From positions 1 to 60,306 of the forward strand of contig NZ_AYMJ01000007.1 of NCBI RefSeq assembly GCF_000633255.1: DNA of 60,306 nucleotides, written 5' to 3'. A program made the position numbers and the translations under genes. Positions 30,017 to 40,800 of this stretch are shown piece after piece. The notes under the pieces were generated by a model, which ran no database searches, had not been told where the DNA came from, and worked only from the letters and a program-made list of their open reading frames with translations. Origin of the DNA: Pseudomonas sp. H1h. GTDB taxonomy: Bacteria > Pseudomonadota > Gammaproteobacteria > Pseudomonadales > Pseudomonadaceae. The first letter of the stretch is position 1. Each line of letters begins with the position of its first letter.

Positions 30017-30991
30017 TCAGGAAGGCTTCTTCTCGATCCGCAACGCCTTCGCCTTGGCCTCCACCAACAGATACATCACCACCGTGATCAACAGCGGCAA
30101 CAGAAAATAGATCGCCCGATACGCCAGCAGCCCCGCCACCAGGCTCCCGCGTGAAGCCTCGTGTTGCAGCAGCGCGACGAACACCGCTTCCAGCACCCCG
30201 AGCCCCGCCGGAATGTGCGTGATGACCCCGGCAATTGCACTGATCAGCAATACTCCGAGCACCAGCGGGTAATCCAGTTTGCCCGGCAGCAAGGTGAAAA
30301 TCACCGCCGCCATCAGCGACCAGTTCAGCGCACCGAGCAGTAATTGCAGGACAGCCATGCGCAGCGACGGCAGGTTGATTTCTACCCCGCGAATCGACCA
30401 CTCGCGGCGCTTCGAGAACTGGCACGCGGCGAGGTAGCCGGCACTCGACAGCAACAACAGCACACCGATGCCCTGCAGCGCGTCGCTGCTGACTTTCCAG
30501 CCCGGCGGCATGCTCACCAGGCCACTGCTGAACACCGCGCCGGCAATCGTCATGTAGCCGAACCAGTTGGTCGCCAGGCTCAGGCCGAGGATTTTGGCGA
30601 TGTTGCCTTTGCTCACACCCAGGCGCGAATACAGCCGATAACGCATGGCGATGCCGCCGACCCACGCGCTGAGATTGAGATTGAAGGCATAGCTGATGAT
30701 GCCTACCGGGAGGATCTGCTTCCAGGTCAGGTCCTGGCGGATGTAGGTGCGCCCGATCAGGTCGAAACTGGCGTACACCAGAAAGCTCAGCAAGGTCAGG
30801 CTGGCGGCGATGAGCAGCGTGCGCACCTTGAATTCGGTCAGGGTTTGCAGCACTTCTGCCCATTCGATGCGCGTGGCGAACAGCGTCAGCAACACGATCA
30901 GCGCAAGGAAGAACAGCAAGGTCAGTGGACGTTTCCAGCGATGCCATCGCGAGTGCGTGGCCGGCACCGATTGCGCGTGGGAATGGCTCAT
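30017..30991 (-). CDS. YbhN-like membrane protein (UPF0104 / lysylphosphatidylglycerol synthase TM family)
   Basis: 324 aa with about eight transmembrane helices starting at residue ~25. It matches the LPG synthase/flippase-type membrane domain (PF03706) without the catalytic domain of MprF. In E. coli the homologue ybhN lies next to clsB and ybhP, the same trio as here, suggesting a role with anionic phospholipid. It overlaps clsB by 4 nt; last gene of the operon. Confidence 0.85.
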   Translation of the reverse strand: MSHSHAQSVPATHSRWHRWKRPLTLLFFLALIVLLTLFATRIEWAEVLQTLTEFKVRTLLIAASLTLLSFLVYASFDLIGRTYIRQDLTWKQILPVGIISYAFNLNLSAWVGGIAMRYRLYSRLGVSKGNIAKILGLSLATNWFGYMTIAGAVFSSGLVSMPPGWKVSSDALQGIGVLLLLSSAGYLAACQFSKRREWSIRGVEINLPSLRMAVLQLLLGALNWSLMAAVIFTLLPGKLDYPLVLGVLLISAIAGVITHIPAGLGVLEAVFVALLQHEASRGSLVAGLLAYRAIYFLLPLLITVVMYLLVEAKAKALRIEKKPS

Positions 30992-32262
30992 GAGGCGTCA
31001 CCTCGAAACGGCTTGAGCCGAGGTTTATGCGCCGGCAACCAACCAGCCATTGCCGGGAAATGGCGCAGGAAGTGGAACACCAGAAATCCCACAGTCATGT
31101 GCCAGATCCGCCCGCGTGGCGACTTGCTCGGGTCCATGGCCTTGCAGTGGTTCTGGCTCAGGTCTTCGAGGCGCTGGAACAAATGCTGATTGAACGCGCG
31201 ATCGCGGATCAGCACGTTGGCTTCCAGGTTCAGTGACAGGCTCAACGGATCGAGATTGCTCGAACCGACTGTGCTCCATTCCTCATCCACCAGCGCGACT
31301 TTGCCGTGCAGCGGCCGCTGGCAATATTCGTGGATCTGCACGCCGGCCTTGAGCAGGTAGTCGTAAGTCATGCGCGCCGCCAGTTTCGCCACCAGCATGT
31401 CCGGCTGGCCTTGCAGGATCAGCCGGACATCGACGCCACGGCGCGCGGCATTGCGAATCTCGCGCAGCAGGCGATATCCGGGAAAGAAGTAGGCATTGGC
31501 GATCACCACCCGGCGCTGGGCCCGGCGCAGCACCTGCAAGTACACGTCTTCGATATCGGTGTGGTGCTGATCGTTGTCGCGAAACACCAGACGCACTTGG
31601 CCGTCGTGGTCGCTGAAAGCCATTTCCGCGCGACGCTGGCGCCGACGCTGCCACCAGAACCGTGCGCGTCCCGGCCGACCGCTTTGCAGCAGGGCAAAGT
31701 GATGGATGTCAGCGACCGCCGGCCCCTGAACCTGCACGGCGTAATCCTGTTTCGCCTCGGGGCCGAAGTCGGCCAGGTGATCGCCGGAAAAATTGATCCC
31801 GCCAATGAACGCGACCAACCCGTCGACCACCACGATCTTGCGGTGCAAACGGCGAAACCAGTTGGTGCGAAAACCCAGGTGTTTGGGCGCCGGATCAAAC
31901 ATCTGCAGGTGCACGCCCGCGTCGCTCAACGCCGCGAGATAACCGGTGGTCAACTCGCCACAGCCGAAGCCGTCGAGGCTGACGGTGGTGCGCACGCCGC
32001 GCCGGGCGGCGTCGATCAGGACCTGCTGCAATTGCGCGCCGACCTTGTCTTCGAAGACGATGAAGGTCTCCAGCAGGATTTCACTCTTCGCCGCTCGCAG
32101 GGCGTCGAACACCCGGGGGAAATATTCCTCGCCGTTTTCCAGCAACTCGACACGGTTGTTGCCCTGCCAGCTGTACTCGACGTCGACATGGCCGGGCTCG
32201 CGTACTGGCGGGTTGATGCTGATCGGTTCCACGGTGGATTTCTCCAGCGGCGCACTGCTCAT
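30988..32262 (-). CDS. clsB: Cardiolipin synthase B
   Basis: 424 aa, phospholipase D superfamily. Two HKD motifs are intact: HRKIVVVD (His140, Lys142, Asp147) and HGKVALVD followed by GSSNLDPLS. ClsB-type enzymes make cardiolipin from phosphatidylglycerol, and E. coli ClsB also uses phosphatidylethanolamine as donor or makes PG. A C-terminal hydrophobic segment (~[18 protein letters not shown]) may anchor it. It overlaps both neighbours by 4 nt. Confidence 0.9.
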   Translation of the reverse strand: MSSAPLEKSTVEPISINPPVREPGHVDVEYSWQGNNRVELLENGEEYFPRVFDALRAAKSEILLETFIVFEDKVGAQLQQVLIDAARRGVRTTVSLDGFGCGELTTGYLAALSDAGVHLQMFDPAPKHLGFRTNWFRRLHRKIVVVDGLVAFIGGINFSGDHLADFGPEAKQDYAVQVQGPAVADIHHFALLQSGRPGRARFWWQRRRQRRAEMAFSDHDGQVRLVFRDNDQHHTDIEDVYLQVLRRAQRRVVIANAYFFPGYRLLREIRNAARRGVDVRLILQGQPDMLVAKLAARMTYDYLLKAGVQIHEYCQRPLHGKVALVDEEWSTVGSSNLDPLSLSLNLEANVLIRDRAFNQHLFQRLEDLSQNHCKAMDPSKSPRGRIWHMTVGFLVFHFLRHFPAMAGWLPAHKPRLKPFRGDAS

Positions 32263-33056
32263 AATTCGATCTCCACCGACAGCGGGGCGTGGTCGGACAG
32301 ATGGGACCAGGGGCGGTTCGCCAGGACTTTCGGCTGGCGGGTCTTGAGGTTACGCACGTAGATGCGGTCCAGGCGCAGGGTTGGCAGCCGCGCTGGAAAG
32401 CTGCGCGCCGGTTTGCCGTGATGCTCGGCGAACACCTCGCGCAGACCGCAGGGTTTGAGCAACGCATCGGCGCGCTGGCGCCAGTCGTTGAAGTCACCGG
32501 CAACGATCACCGGCGCATCAGCCGGCAGCTCCGCCAGATGCTGACCGAGTAGCTTCAGTTGCGCATGGCGATGGCTTTCGCGCAGGCCCAGATGCACACA
32601 GATTGCATGCACCTCAACGCCATCGCCAGGCAGGCGCAGTACGCAATGCAGCAGGCCACGATTCTCATGGCCATTGATCGAGACGTCGAGGTTGTCGTGG
32701 CGGATGATCTGGAACTTCGACAGCAGCGCATTGCCGTGATCGCCCTCCGGGTATACCGCGTTGCGCCCGTAGGCGAATTGCGGCCAGAGGCTGTCGGCGA
32801 GGAACTCGTACTGCGGCATCGTCGGCCAGTTGCTGTAGCGCTTGGGATGGTGTTCGTGGGTGCCGTGGACTTCCTGCAGAAACACCACGTCGGCGGCCAC
32901 ACTGCGCACCGCTTCGCGCAATTCGGGGAGGATGAACCGTCGATTGAGCGCGGTAAAACCCTTGTGCGTGTTGACCGTCAGCACGGTGAAACTGCGCACT
33001 GATGGCGCGACGATCGAGCCTTCATCGGTGAAGCCCACCGGCTCTGGAACACTCAT
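32259..33056 (-). CDS. Endonuclease/exonuclease/phosphatase family protein (YbhP type)
   Basis: 265 aa, EEP superfamily. Metal and catalytic motifs are QEVHG (~62-66), [19 protein letters not shown] and [10 protein letters not shown] near the end. E. coli ybhP neighbours clsB in the same order. The substrate could be nucleic acid or a phosphoester of a lipid headgroup; unknown. 4-nt overlaps on both sides. Confidence 0.87.
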   Translation of the reverse strand: MSVPEPVGFTDEGSIVAPSVRSFTVLTVNTHKGFTALNRRFILPELREAVRSVAADVVFLQEVHGTHEHHPKRYSNWPTMPQYEFLADSLWPQFAYGRNAVYPEGDHGNALLSKFQIIRHDNLDVSINGHENRGLLHCVLRLPGDGVEVHAICVHLGLRESHRHAQLKLLGQHLAELPADAPVIVAGDFNDWRQRADALLKPCGLREVFAEHHGKPARSFPARLPTLRLDRIYVRNLKTRQPKVLANRPWSHLSDHAPLSVEIEL

Positions 33057-33979
33057 GCCAGCACCCCTTCGTCAGCGGGCTCGCCAGGGGTGGTCGCGAG
33101 GTGTTTGTCGAGGGCGAAACGCTGTAGAAGATTGCGTGCGTCGTAAGGGGCGCGGACTTTGATGTCGTTGTCGAAATAGCAAAACACTTCACGGGATTTG
33201 CGCGCCCGTGGTTTGAGGCGCGGCGCGATCAGGTGCGCATCACCGGGCTGTCGACCGTGATGCCAGGCGTCGATGCGTTCAGCCCAGCGCTTCAGTGCGG
33301 AGTCGGTGTAGCCACTGGCGTAAAGCGCTTCGGCGCCGTGCAGGCGCAGGTAGACGAAGTCACTGGTGAGGTCTTCGCGGTACGGCCATTTGCCGGCGGT
33401 GTCGGCGATCACCAGAGCGGTGTTGTAGCGTTTCAACAAACGAATGAAGTCGGGATCGATGAAGGTGTCGTTGCGCACTTCCACAGCATGGCGCAGCGGT
33501 TTTTTGCGCCAGGCTTTGAGGCTGGCATGGCCGTGCAGGTGGGCGTCGTGCTGACGGGCGAGGGCGGCTGCGGCCTCAGTGTCGTGGGGCAGCAATGACA
33601 GGAAGTGTTCGAAACGCTCGGGATCGAATTTGAAGTTTGGCGGAAACTGCCAGAGGATCGGCCCGAGCTTTTCCTTGAGCTCCAGCACCCCCGAGGCGAA
33701 GAAATTCGCCAGCGGCTTTTCGATCTCGCGCAAGCGGCGGATGTGCGTGATGAAACGCGGCGCCTTGACGCTGAACACGAAGTCGTCGGGCGTTTCGCTG
33801 TACCACTGGGCGTAGCGTTCGGGCCGTTGCAGGGCGTAGAACGATCCATTGATTTCGATGCTGTTGACCGCCCGTGAAGCGAATTGCAATTCACGCTTCT
33901 GGGTCAGTCCCTTGGGGTAGAAATCCCCGCGCCACGGGGCATAGCGCCAGCCGGAAATACCGATGTGAATCGTTGCCAT
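33053..33979 (-). CDS. DUF72 domain-containing protein
   Basis: 308 aa beginning [20 protein letters not shown], the family TIM-barrel signature, with [17 protein letters not shown] around residue 70. The biochemical function of DUF72 is unknown. First gene of the four-gene operon; GGAGGG precedes the ATG. The 215-bp gap upstream holds a REP pair and no convincing promoter. Confidence 0.85.
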   Translation of the reverse strand: MATIHIGISGWRYAPWRGDFYPKGLTQKRELQFASRAVNSIEINGSFYALQRPERYAQWYSETPDDFVFSVKAPRFITHIRRLREIEKPLANFFASGVLELKEKLGPILWQFPPNFKFDPERFEHFLSLLPHDTEAAAALARQHDAHLHGHASLKAWRKKPLRHAVEVRNDTFIDPDFIRLLKRYNTALVIADTAGKWPYREDLTSDFVYLRLHGAEALYASGYTDSALKRWAERIDAWHHGRQPGDAHLIAPRLKPRARKSREVFCYFDNDIKVRAPYDARNLLQRFALDKHLATTPGEPADEGVLA

Positions 33980-34098
33980 GTCGCCCTCCCGTTGTCAGTC
34001 CTCGTACAGCCTGTGTCTGTTGATGACTGTGGGCGGTTCGGGAAAGTTTCGGTGGCGTTACGGACGGTACGCATTCTGCAAAAAGCACGGATCGCAAT

Positions 34099-34186
34099 GT
34101 GGGAGGGGGCTTGCTCCCGGAAGCGGTGGTTCAGTCGTCATCGATGCTGACTGACCCTCCGCCTTCGGGAGCAAGCCCCCTCCCAC
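34099..34186. repeat. REP pair of the GGGAGGGGGCTTGCTCCC subtype
   Basis: GTGGGAGGGGGCTTGCTCCC (34099-) and its inverted copy (34164-34186) form a hairpin immediately downstream of the minus-strand MFS gene. This subtype differs at the stem from the more common GCGGGCTTGCTCGC form in the window. Confidence 0.88.
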
Positions 34187-34194
34187 AAGGTTAC

Positions 34195-35400
34195 TCAGTG
34201 ACCCGTGAATACTCGGCCTTGAGCCGGTTCGGCATAGGTCGGGCCGAGGCGATCAAGGCGTCCGCTCCACGCTGTCAGCGCCAACGCCACCAACACCACC
34301 AGACCACCGATCCACGCCGTGTGAATCAGGCCAAGGTGCTCGACGATCAGTCCGCCGCCCCACGCACCGCCGGCGATCCCGAGGTTGAACGCAGCAATGT
34401 TCAGCCCCGATGCCACGTCCACCGCCTGCGGTGTGTGATGCTCGGCCTGACGCACCACATACACCTGCAGGCCCGGTACGTTGCCGAACGCCACCGCGCC
34501 CCACACCAGCACCGTGGCCAGCGCCAGCCATGGATTGCCAGCGGTGAAGGTCAGCACCAACAGCACCGCCGCCAGCAGGGAGAAAATGATTTTCAGGGCG
34601 CTGATCGGCCCGCGTTTGTCGGCCAGTTTGCCGCCCCAGATGTTGCCGACCGCCACCGATACGCCGTACACCAGCAGCACCAGGCTGACGGTGCCGGCGC
34701 TGAAGCCGGAGAGGTCCTGCAGGATCGGCGCGAGGAAGGTGAAGGCGATGAACGAGCCGCCGTAACCGATGGCGGTCATGGCGTACACCAGCAGCAGGCG
34801 CGGTTGTTTCAACACTTGCAGTTGCTGCAGCAACGATGCCGGTTTGCTGTGGGCGATGTTGTTCGGCACATACAACAGGCTGCCGATGAAGGCGATCACA
34901 CCCAGTGCGGAGACGGCGAGGAAGGTTTCCCGCCAGCCGAAATGCTGACCAATGAACGTGCCCAGCGGCACGCCGGTGACCAGGGCCACGGTGAGGCCGG
35001 TGAACATGATCGCAATCGCACTGGCGGCTTTTTCCTTGGGCACCAGGCTGGTGGCGATGGTCGAGCCGATGGAGAAGAACACCCCATGCGCCAGGCCGGT
35101 GACGATCCGCGCCAGCACCAGCGATTCATAACTCGGCGCCAGCCACGCCAGCAGGTTGCCGAGGGTGAACAGCACCATCAGCGACAGCAGCAACAGTTTG
35201 CGCGGGACTTTGCCGGTGAGGGCGGTCAGCACCGGCGCGCCGATGGCAACGCCCAGCGCATAGAGACTGACCAACAATCCGGCGGACGGCAGGCTGACGC
35301 CCAGATCGGCGCCGATGGTAGGTAGCAAGCCAACGATGACGAACTCGGTCGTCCCGATGGCGAATGCGCTGAGGGTCAGCGCGAGCAAGGCAATGGGCAT
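34195..35400 (-). CDS. MFS transporter, DHA1 family (AraJ/YdhP-like)
   Basis: 401 aa with twelve predicted transmembrane helices. The start at 35400 gives MPIALLALTLSAFAIGTTEF, the typical N-terminus of this sugar-efflux/drug-efflux subgroup, whereas the longer open frame adds 33 non-membrane residues. The substrate is unknown. It is divergent from the mechanosensitive channel; the 233-bp gap between them shows no recognisable motif. Confidence 0.85.
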   Translation of the reverse strand: MPIALLALTLSAFAIGTTEFVIVGLLPTIGADLGVSLPSAGLLVSLYALGVAIGAPVLTALTGKVPRKLLLLSLMVLFTLGNLLAWLAPSYESLVLARIVTGLAHGVFFSIGSTIATSLVPKEKAASAIAIMFTGLTVALVTGVPLGTFIGQHFGWRETFLAVSALGVIAFIGSLLYVPNNIAHSKPASLLQQLQVLKQPRLLLVYAMTAIGYGGSFIAFTFLAPILQDLSGFSAGTVSLVLLVYGVSVAVGNIWGGKLADKRGPISALKIIFSLLAAVLLVLTFTAGNPWLALATVLVWGAVAFGNVPGLQVYVVRQAEHHTPQAVDVASGLNIAAFNLGIAGGAWGGGLIVEHLGLIHTAWIGGLVVLVALALTAWSGRLDRLGPTYAEPAQGRVFTGH

Positions 35401-35633
35401 GACAGCACTCCGGTAGAGGTTTGAATGGAGCGCAGTGTCGGGGTTTGGGTTGTGCGGAAAAATACGGGGGTGAGCATTTGATATTTGCCTTGGGCGCAAA
35501 GATCAAAAGCGCTCCCCCTCACCCCATACCTCGCGAAACGTCGGACCGCTGCCAATGGGGTAAGGGGGCTCTTGAACTTGCCGTGCAATTACTGATCAGT
35601 TCCTTACAGGTTCAGCCAACGGAGAACGGAGTT

Positions 35634-37727
35634 TTGATCAAGTTCAGGATCGCCATTGTGCTGGGAGCACTGCTGTTTCTCGGCGCCAGTGAACTGGAAG
35701 CCGCGGCATTGCCCGGCGTGCCGGCCACCGCCACCAAGGCCGCCGAGCCCGAGCCGATAGTGCAGGGTGGTCTGCTCGGCGCGATCAGTTCGAGCATCGA
35801 CGACGTGCAGGACAAACTCGACCTCAACGAGCACCTGGTCGACGCCTGGCGCCTGCGTGCCGACCGCGCGGCGGACGAAGTCGACAAGTTGGTCAACCAG
35901 CCATCGGATCGCTCGGGCTGGAGCGTCGCCGGGGATTTCCTGATGTTGTCCGGGGTGTGGCTTGGCGCCTTTGCGCTGCTCACGGTACTGGGCAGCCTGC
36001 TGGCCAAACGTCTGTGCGAAGGTCGTTGGCTGCGCACCCGCCAGCGCAGTCAGGACCTGCTCGGCTATCTGCTGCCGTACACACTGCCGGCGCTGGTCTG
36101 CCTGCCGCTGACGCTGTACGTCAGCCACTTTCTGCAAGCCTCGGTTGGGCGGGCGCTGGCGCTGTGTCTGGCGTATGCCACCAGCAGCGGTATTTTTTCC
36201 ACCTCGATGTTGCTGTGTGTGGTGGTGCTGTTCAACGTCGGCCACAAACGGCCCGCCGCGCGGATCATCCGCGACTACTGCCCGAAACCACTGTTCCTGA
36301 TCGGCTTCCTCGCCGCCCTCAGTGACGCGTTGACCAGCCCGCAGATCGCCCGCCAGCTGGGCGGCAACATCACCAGCAGCATCGCTGTGTTCACCGGATT
36401 GATCGCTTCAATCATTTTCGGTCTGCTGGTGATTCGTCTGCGCCGGCCGGTGGCGCACCTGATCCGCAACCGGCCGCTGGCGCAGCGCCTGAAACAACCT
36501 TCGTTGCAGGAGTCACTGCGAATTTTTTCCGGGCTCTGGTACTGGCCGATCGTGCTGATGGTGCTGGTCTCGGCGGTCAATCTGATCGGCATCGGCGAGG
36601 ACAACCAGAAAGCCCTGCGCTGTGCGTTGTTCACCACGGTGCTGCTGATCGGCACGGTGTTCCTCAGCACCATTCTTCAGCACCTGTTCAAGTCGCGAAA
36701 GGCCGAAGCGATCCAGCGCAGCAGTGCTTACAAGGAGCGGTTTCTCAGGCTGTTGCACGCTTTGTTGCGGATCGTCATCGCCGTTGCCTTTATCGATATT
36801 CTCGGGCGTATCTGGGGCGTCTCTCTGCTCGATTTCGCCCAGAGCAGCACCGTCGGCCGCGCGATCAGCAACGCGTTGAGCAGCATCGGCCTGATCTTCC
36901 TCGTCACTTGGTTGTTATGGGTGGTGCTCGACACGGCGATTCAGGAAGCGCTGAAACCACCAGTCAGCAAACGCTCGTCGCGCCAGCCCAGCACCCGGGT
37001 CAAAACCATCCTGCCGCTGCTGCGCAACGCGATCAAAATCATCCTGGTGGTGATCTGCGCGATCACCACCATGGCCAATCTGGGGATCAACGTCGCGCCG
37101 CTGCTGGCCGGTGCCGGGGTGGTCGGCCTGGCGATCGGTTTCGGTTCGCAGCAACTGGTACAGGACGTGATCACCGGGCTGTTCATCATCATCGAAGACA
37201 CGCTGTCGATCGGCGACTGGGTGGTGCTCGATTCCGGGCACGCCGGCACGGTCGAGGGCCTGACCATTCGGACCCTGCGCCTGCGCGACGGCAAGGGTTT
37301 CGTGCACTCGGTGCCGTTTGGCCAGATCAAGGCGGTCACCAACCAGTCGCGGCAGTTTGCCTATGCGTTTTTCTCGGTGCAGTTCACCTACGACACTGAT
37401 GTCGACAAGGCCATCGAACTGATTCGCGAGACCGGCGATTCGATCCGCGAAGACCCGTTCCTCAAGCACAACCTGCAAGGGCCGCTGGATGTGTTTGGCG
37501 TGGACAAGATGGATTTGAACGGGGTGGTGCTGACCGCGCAGTTCCGTACCGTGTCGGGCGGGCAGTATGCGGTGAGTCGGGCGTTCAACCAGCGTTTGAA
37601 AAAGCTTGTGGATAACAGTCCGGTGGTGCATTTCGCGCAGACTTATCCACAGCAGGTTTTGTTGCCCGGTCGTCAGGGTGAGGGGGAGCTGATGGCGAGC
37701 AAGATGCCGCAGGAATCGCGGACCTAG
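35634..37727 (+). CDS. Mechanosensitive ion channel, large MscS family (YbiO-like)
   Basis: 697 aa from a TTG at 35634, preceded by GGAGAA 9 nt upstream. This start gives a signal peptide (IKFRIAIVLGALLFLGASEL). The longer open frame (from 35421) begins with unlikely non-hydrophobic sequence. A periplasmic region and many membrane helices follow. The MscS pore and beta domain lie at about 500-560 (GAGVVGLAIGFGSQQLVQDV, then GDWVVLDSGHAGTVEGLTIR). It protects against hypo-osmotic shock by family. Confidence 0.87.
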   Translation: MIKFRIAIVLGALLFLGASELEAAALPGVPATATKAAEPEPIVQGGLLGAISSSIDDVQDKLDLNEHLVDAWRLRADRAADEVDKLVNQPSDRSGWSVAGDFLMLSGVWLGAFALLTVLGSLLAKRLCEGRWLRTRQRSQDLLGYLLPYTLPALVCLPLTLYVSHFLQASVGRALALCLAYATSSGIFSTSMLLCVVVLFNVGHKRPAARIIRDYCPKPLFLIGFLAALSDALTSPQIARQLGGNITSSIAVFTGLIASIIFGLLVIRLRRPVAHLIRNRPLAQRLKQPSLQESLRIFSGLWYWPIVLMVLVSAVNLIGIGEDNQKALRCALFTTVLLIGTVFLSTILQHLFKSRKAEAIQRSSAYKERFLRLLHALLRIVIAVAFIDILGRIWGVSLLDFAQSSTVGRAISNALSSIGLIFLVTWLLWVVLDTAIQEALKPPVSKRSSRQPSTRVKTILPLLRNAIKIILVVICAITTMANLGINVAPLLAGAGVVGLAIGFGSQQLVQDVITGLFIIIEDTLSIGDWVVLDSGHAGTVEGLTIRTLRLRDGKGFVHSVPFGQIKAVTNQSRQFAYAFFSVQFTYDTDVDKAIELIRETGDSIREDPFLKHNLQGPLDVFGVDKMDLNGVVLTAQFRTVSGGQYAVSRAFNQRLKKLVDNSPVVHFAQTYPQQVLLPGRQGEGELMASKMPQESRT

Positions 37728-37757
37728 CGCAAATTTCTGGAGTGGGATTGCTGGCCC

Positions 37758-37826
37758 TTTCGCGAGCAGGCTCGCTCCCACAGGGGGAACGCGATCACAC
37801 TGTGGGAGCGAGCCTGCTCGCGAAGA
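37758..37826. repeat. REP pair between convergent genes
   Basis: An inverted element (37758-37783) and a direct element (37800-37826) of the GTGGGAGCGAGCCTGCTCGC form lie in the 116-bp gap between the channel gene and lhr. No other terminator is seen. Confidence 0.88.
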
Positions 37827-37843
37827 CGTCCGTCCAGCTCACA

Positions 37844-40800
37844 TCAATGCCGTATCAGCTTGCTGCGCACCTGTTCCATGGCGTTCTGATCCAGCGCTGT
37901 CCAGAAAACCTGCTTGCCGGCAATTTCGGCAGCGACAGGCAGACCGTCCCGATACACCAGCCGATTACTCGCCAACGCTGGCACCTTCGCCCCCGGCAAC
38001 AACGTCCCGGCCAGATTCAGCGGATCCACCCCGCACACGGCGATCAAGCTGCCGTCATGGGGCCGTCGCCGTACCTCGCGCAGCAGCGCAATCGCCTCCG
38101 GCAAGGCAAATTGCTCTCCCGCCAGACCACTGACAAATCGTCCGCCGCGAATCTCGCTACGGGCCTCCAGCCGATGAAATGTGCGCAGCAATTCGCGCCA
38201 GCTCGGCAGCCAATCCGCCTCGCGTTCCAGCAGGCGCCAGAACACCACGCCGTAGCGCCGCAGCAAGGTCATGGCGATGTGTTCCAGGGTTTGCGGCGAA
38301 GGCGTCTGGCTGTTCTCCACCAACGGCCCTCGGCGCAGCAATGCCCAGCGTCCGGCATCGTCCATGCCACCGACAAACGCGCCGCGTCCGCGTCGACTGC
38401 TGCGCTGCTGGCGCTTGCTCGCCGGGGTGATCAGCGCGCGCAGGCCGGCGAAGCTGTCGGCGTTTACCAGACCGGCGCCAACCAGTTCCTGCAAGGCGAT
38501 TTCCAGCTCGGTGCGCAGCAGGTGCGCTTCATGAATCAGTTCATCAAAAAACAGTGCCCCGTGCTGACTGAGCGCCGCGTGGACCTTTTGGGTTTTCGGT
38601 GATAGCTCGCTGACCGGCGTCTGCTCGGTCAGTGCACTCCACAACCCGACCTGACTGCGTGGCAGCAGCACAATCGGCGTACTGCGCAGGGCCGTGCCGC
38701 TGACTTTCTGCCGGGCACTGAGCCGCGTCCACACCCGTTTGCCGTTGCGGCACAGGTCATCCAGCCAGCTCGGCGAATAGTCTTTGAGCCGTGCCGGGAG
38801 AATGTCGCTGTCCCACGCCGAGGTCGCAGCCGGGTAGCCTTCGAACTGGCCGACAATTGCCGGCAACACCGCGCTGCCCTGACCGCGCGTGGTACTGGAC
38901 AGGTGCTGCCAGTCGAACAGGAAACGCATGAAGTCCTGCAACGCCACCGGTTCGATTTCCCGGCGCAAACGCTTGACCGTGTAACGATGGATACGCGCCA
39001 GCAGATGCCGTTCGCACCATTCTTCGACCGCCACGCCCGGGGTGAAACGACCGCGCAGCACATAACCTTCGCGTTCCAGTTGCGCGAGGGCTTGCGAGGC
39101 TTGCGCAGTGGGCAGCGCCAGCGGTCCGGCAATCGCCGCGAGCGGCAGCGGACCAAACGCGCCGAGCCGTGCGCGGATCACTTCGACCTGTGCGTCATCG
39201 AAACTCCAGGGTTCGTCGAAACCGGGCAAGGCCTCCTGCTGCGGTTGCAGCGTAGCCTGTGGATAAAGCGCCAGCAGGCAGGTCAGGCGTTCTCGCGCCA
39301 GCCACAACCAGCACTGTGGCGCGATCATCAGGCGGCAGGCGCGGCCACTGTCTGTCAACGTGTTCAACCATTCGCGCCAAGATTCGTTGGCCTGCACTTC
39401 GGCCTCGCTGACGCACGCCAGGCTCATCAGCGCCTCGTGCATTTCATCGATGTTGGCCGGCGTCGGCCACGCTTCTTCACGCACCGCGCTGATGGCGTCG
39501 GCATCCAGTGCACCGAGATCATCGGTGGATTGCGGATCGCTCCAGCGCCGATTGATGACCGCCTGGGTCCGGCGCTCCTCCAGCGGTGCGTCGTCGAGAA
39601 AGGTGTACGGCCGCGCGCTGAGAATCTCTGCCGCCAGCGGTGACGGCGCCGGCAGATCACGGCTGAGCAAACGCACCTCGCCACGCTCCATGCGCCGCAG
39701 CAGCGCCAGCCAGCCTTTGCTGTCCATGGCCTCGTGCAGGCAGTCATCGAGGGTTTGCTCCACCAGCGGATGCTCGGGAATTTCCCGCTCGCCCGCGAGG
39801 TTTTCCAGACAGGCGATCTGATCGGGAAATACGCTGGCGATCAGGTCTTCGCTTTTCATCCGCTGCAACTGCGGCGCGACTTTGCGCCCGCCGGTAAAAC
39901 GCGGCAACGCCAGTGCCACCCCGGCATTCCAGCGCCAGCGCACGCCGAACAACGGCGCGTCCAGAACCGCTTGAATCAGGATGTGCTCGGCGCTGTTGCT
40001 GTGCAGGTAACGCCAGACGTCATCGAGTTCGAAACTGTGGCTTGTGGACAGCGACAGGACAATCGCGTCTTCGCTGGCAGCAGCCTGTAATTCGAAGTTG
40101 AAGGTGCGACAGAAACGCTTGCGCAAGGCCAGGCCCCAGGCGCGGTTGATGCGGCTGCCGAACGGTGAGTGGATGATCAACTGGGTGCCGCCGGACTCGT
40201 CGAAAAAACGCTCCATCAGCAGCGTGTCTTGTGAGGGCAGGGCGCCGAGGGTCAGGCGAGCGCGGGCGAGGTATTCCACCAGTTGCTCGGCGCTGGCGGC
40301 ATTCAGGCCGAGGATCTCGGTCAGCCAGTCGAGCGCCGGTTGCAGGTCGCCGGGGCTGGCGCCGAGCAGGTTGTCGAGGGTGGCCTGCAGGCGCGCCACC
40401 GCCGAGGACAATTCGTCGCTGCGCCCCGGGGCTTCGCCGAGCCAGAATGGAATGGTCGGCGGCTGACCCTGGGCATCCTCGACCCGCACCTTGCCGGTTT
40501 CCACCCGCAGGATGCGATAGGACGTATTGCCGAGCTGGAACACGTCGCCGGCAATGCTCTCCACAGCGAAGTCTTCGTTGACGCTGCCGATGTTCAGGCC
40601 TTGCGGCTCCAGCAGCACGCTGTAGTCGGCGTTGTCCGGGATGGTGCCGCCGCTGGTCACGGCGGTCAGTTGCGAGCCACGGCGGCCACGCAGAGTGCTG
40701 CTGACGGCGTCGCGATGCAGGTAGGCGCTGCGGATGCCCTGACGACCGTTGTAGCCTTCGGCGAGCATCGTCAGCAGCGCCAGATAGTGTTTTTCGTCGA

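Noticed and set aside
33980..34080. AlgU/sigma22-type promoter before the DUF72 operon (GAAACTT on the minus strand)
   Set aside because: No matching -10 at proper spacing.
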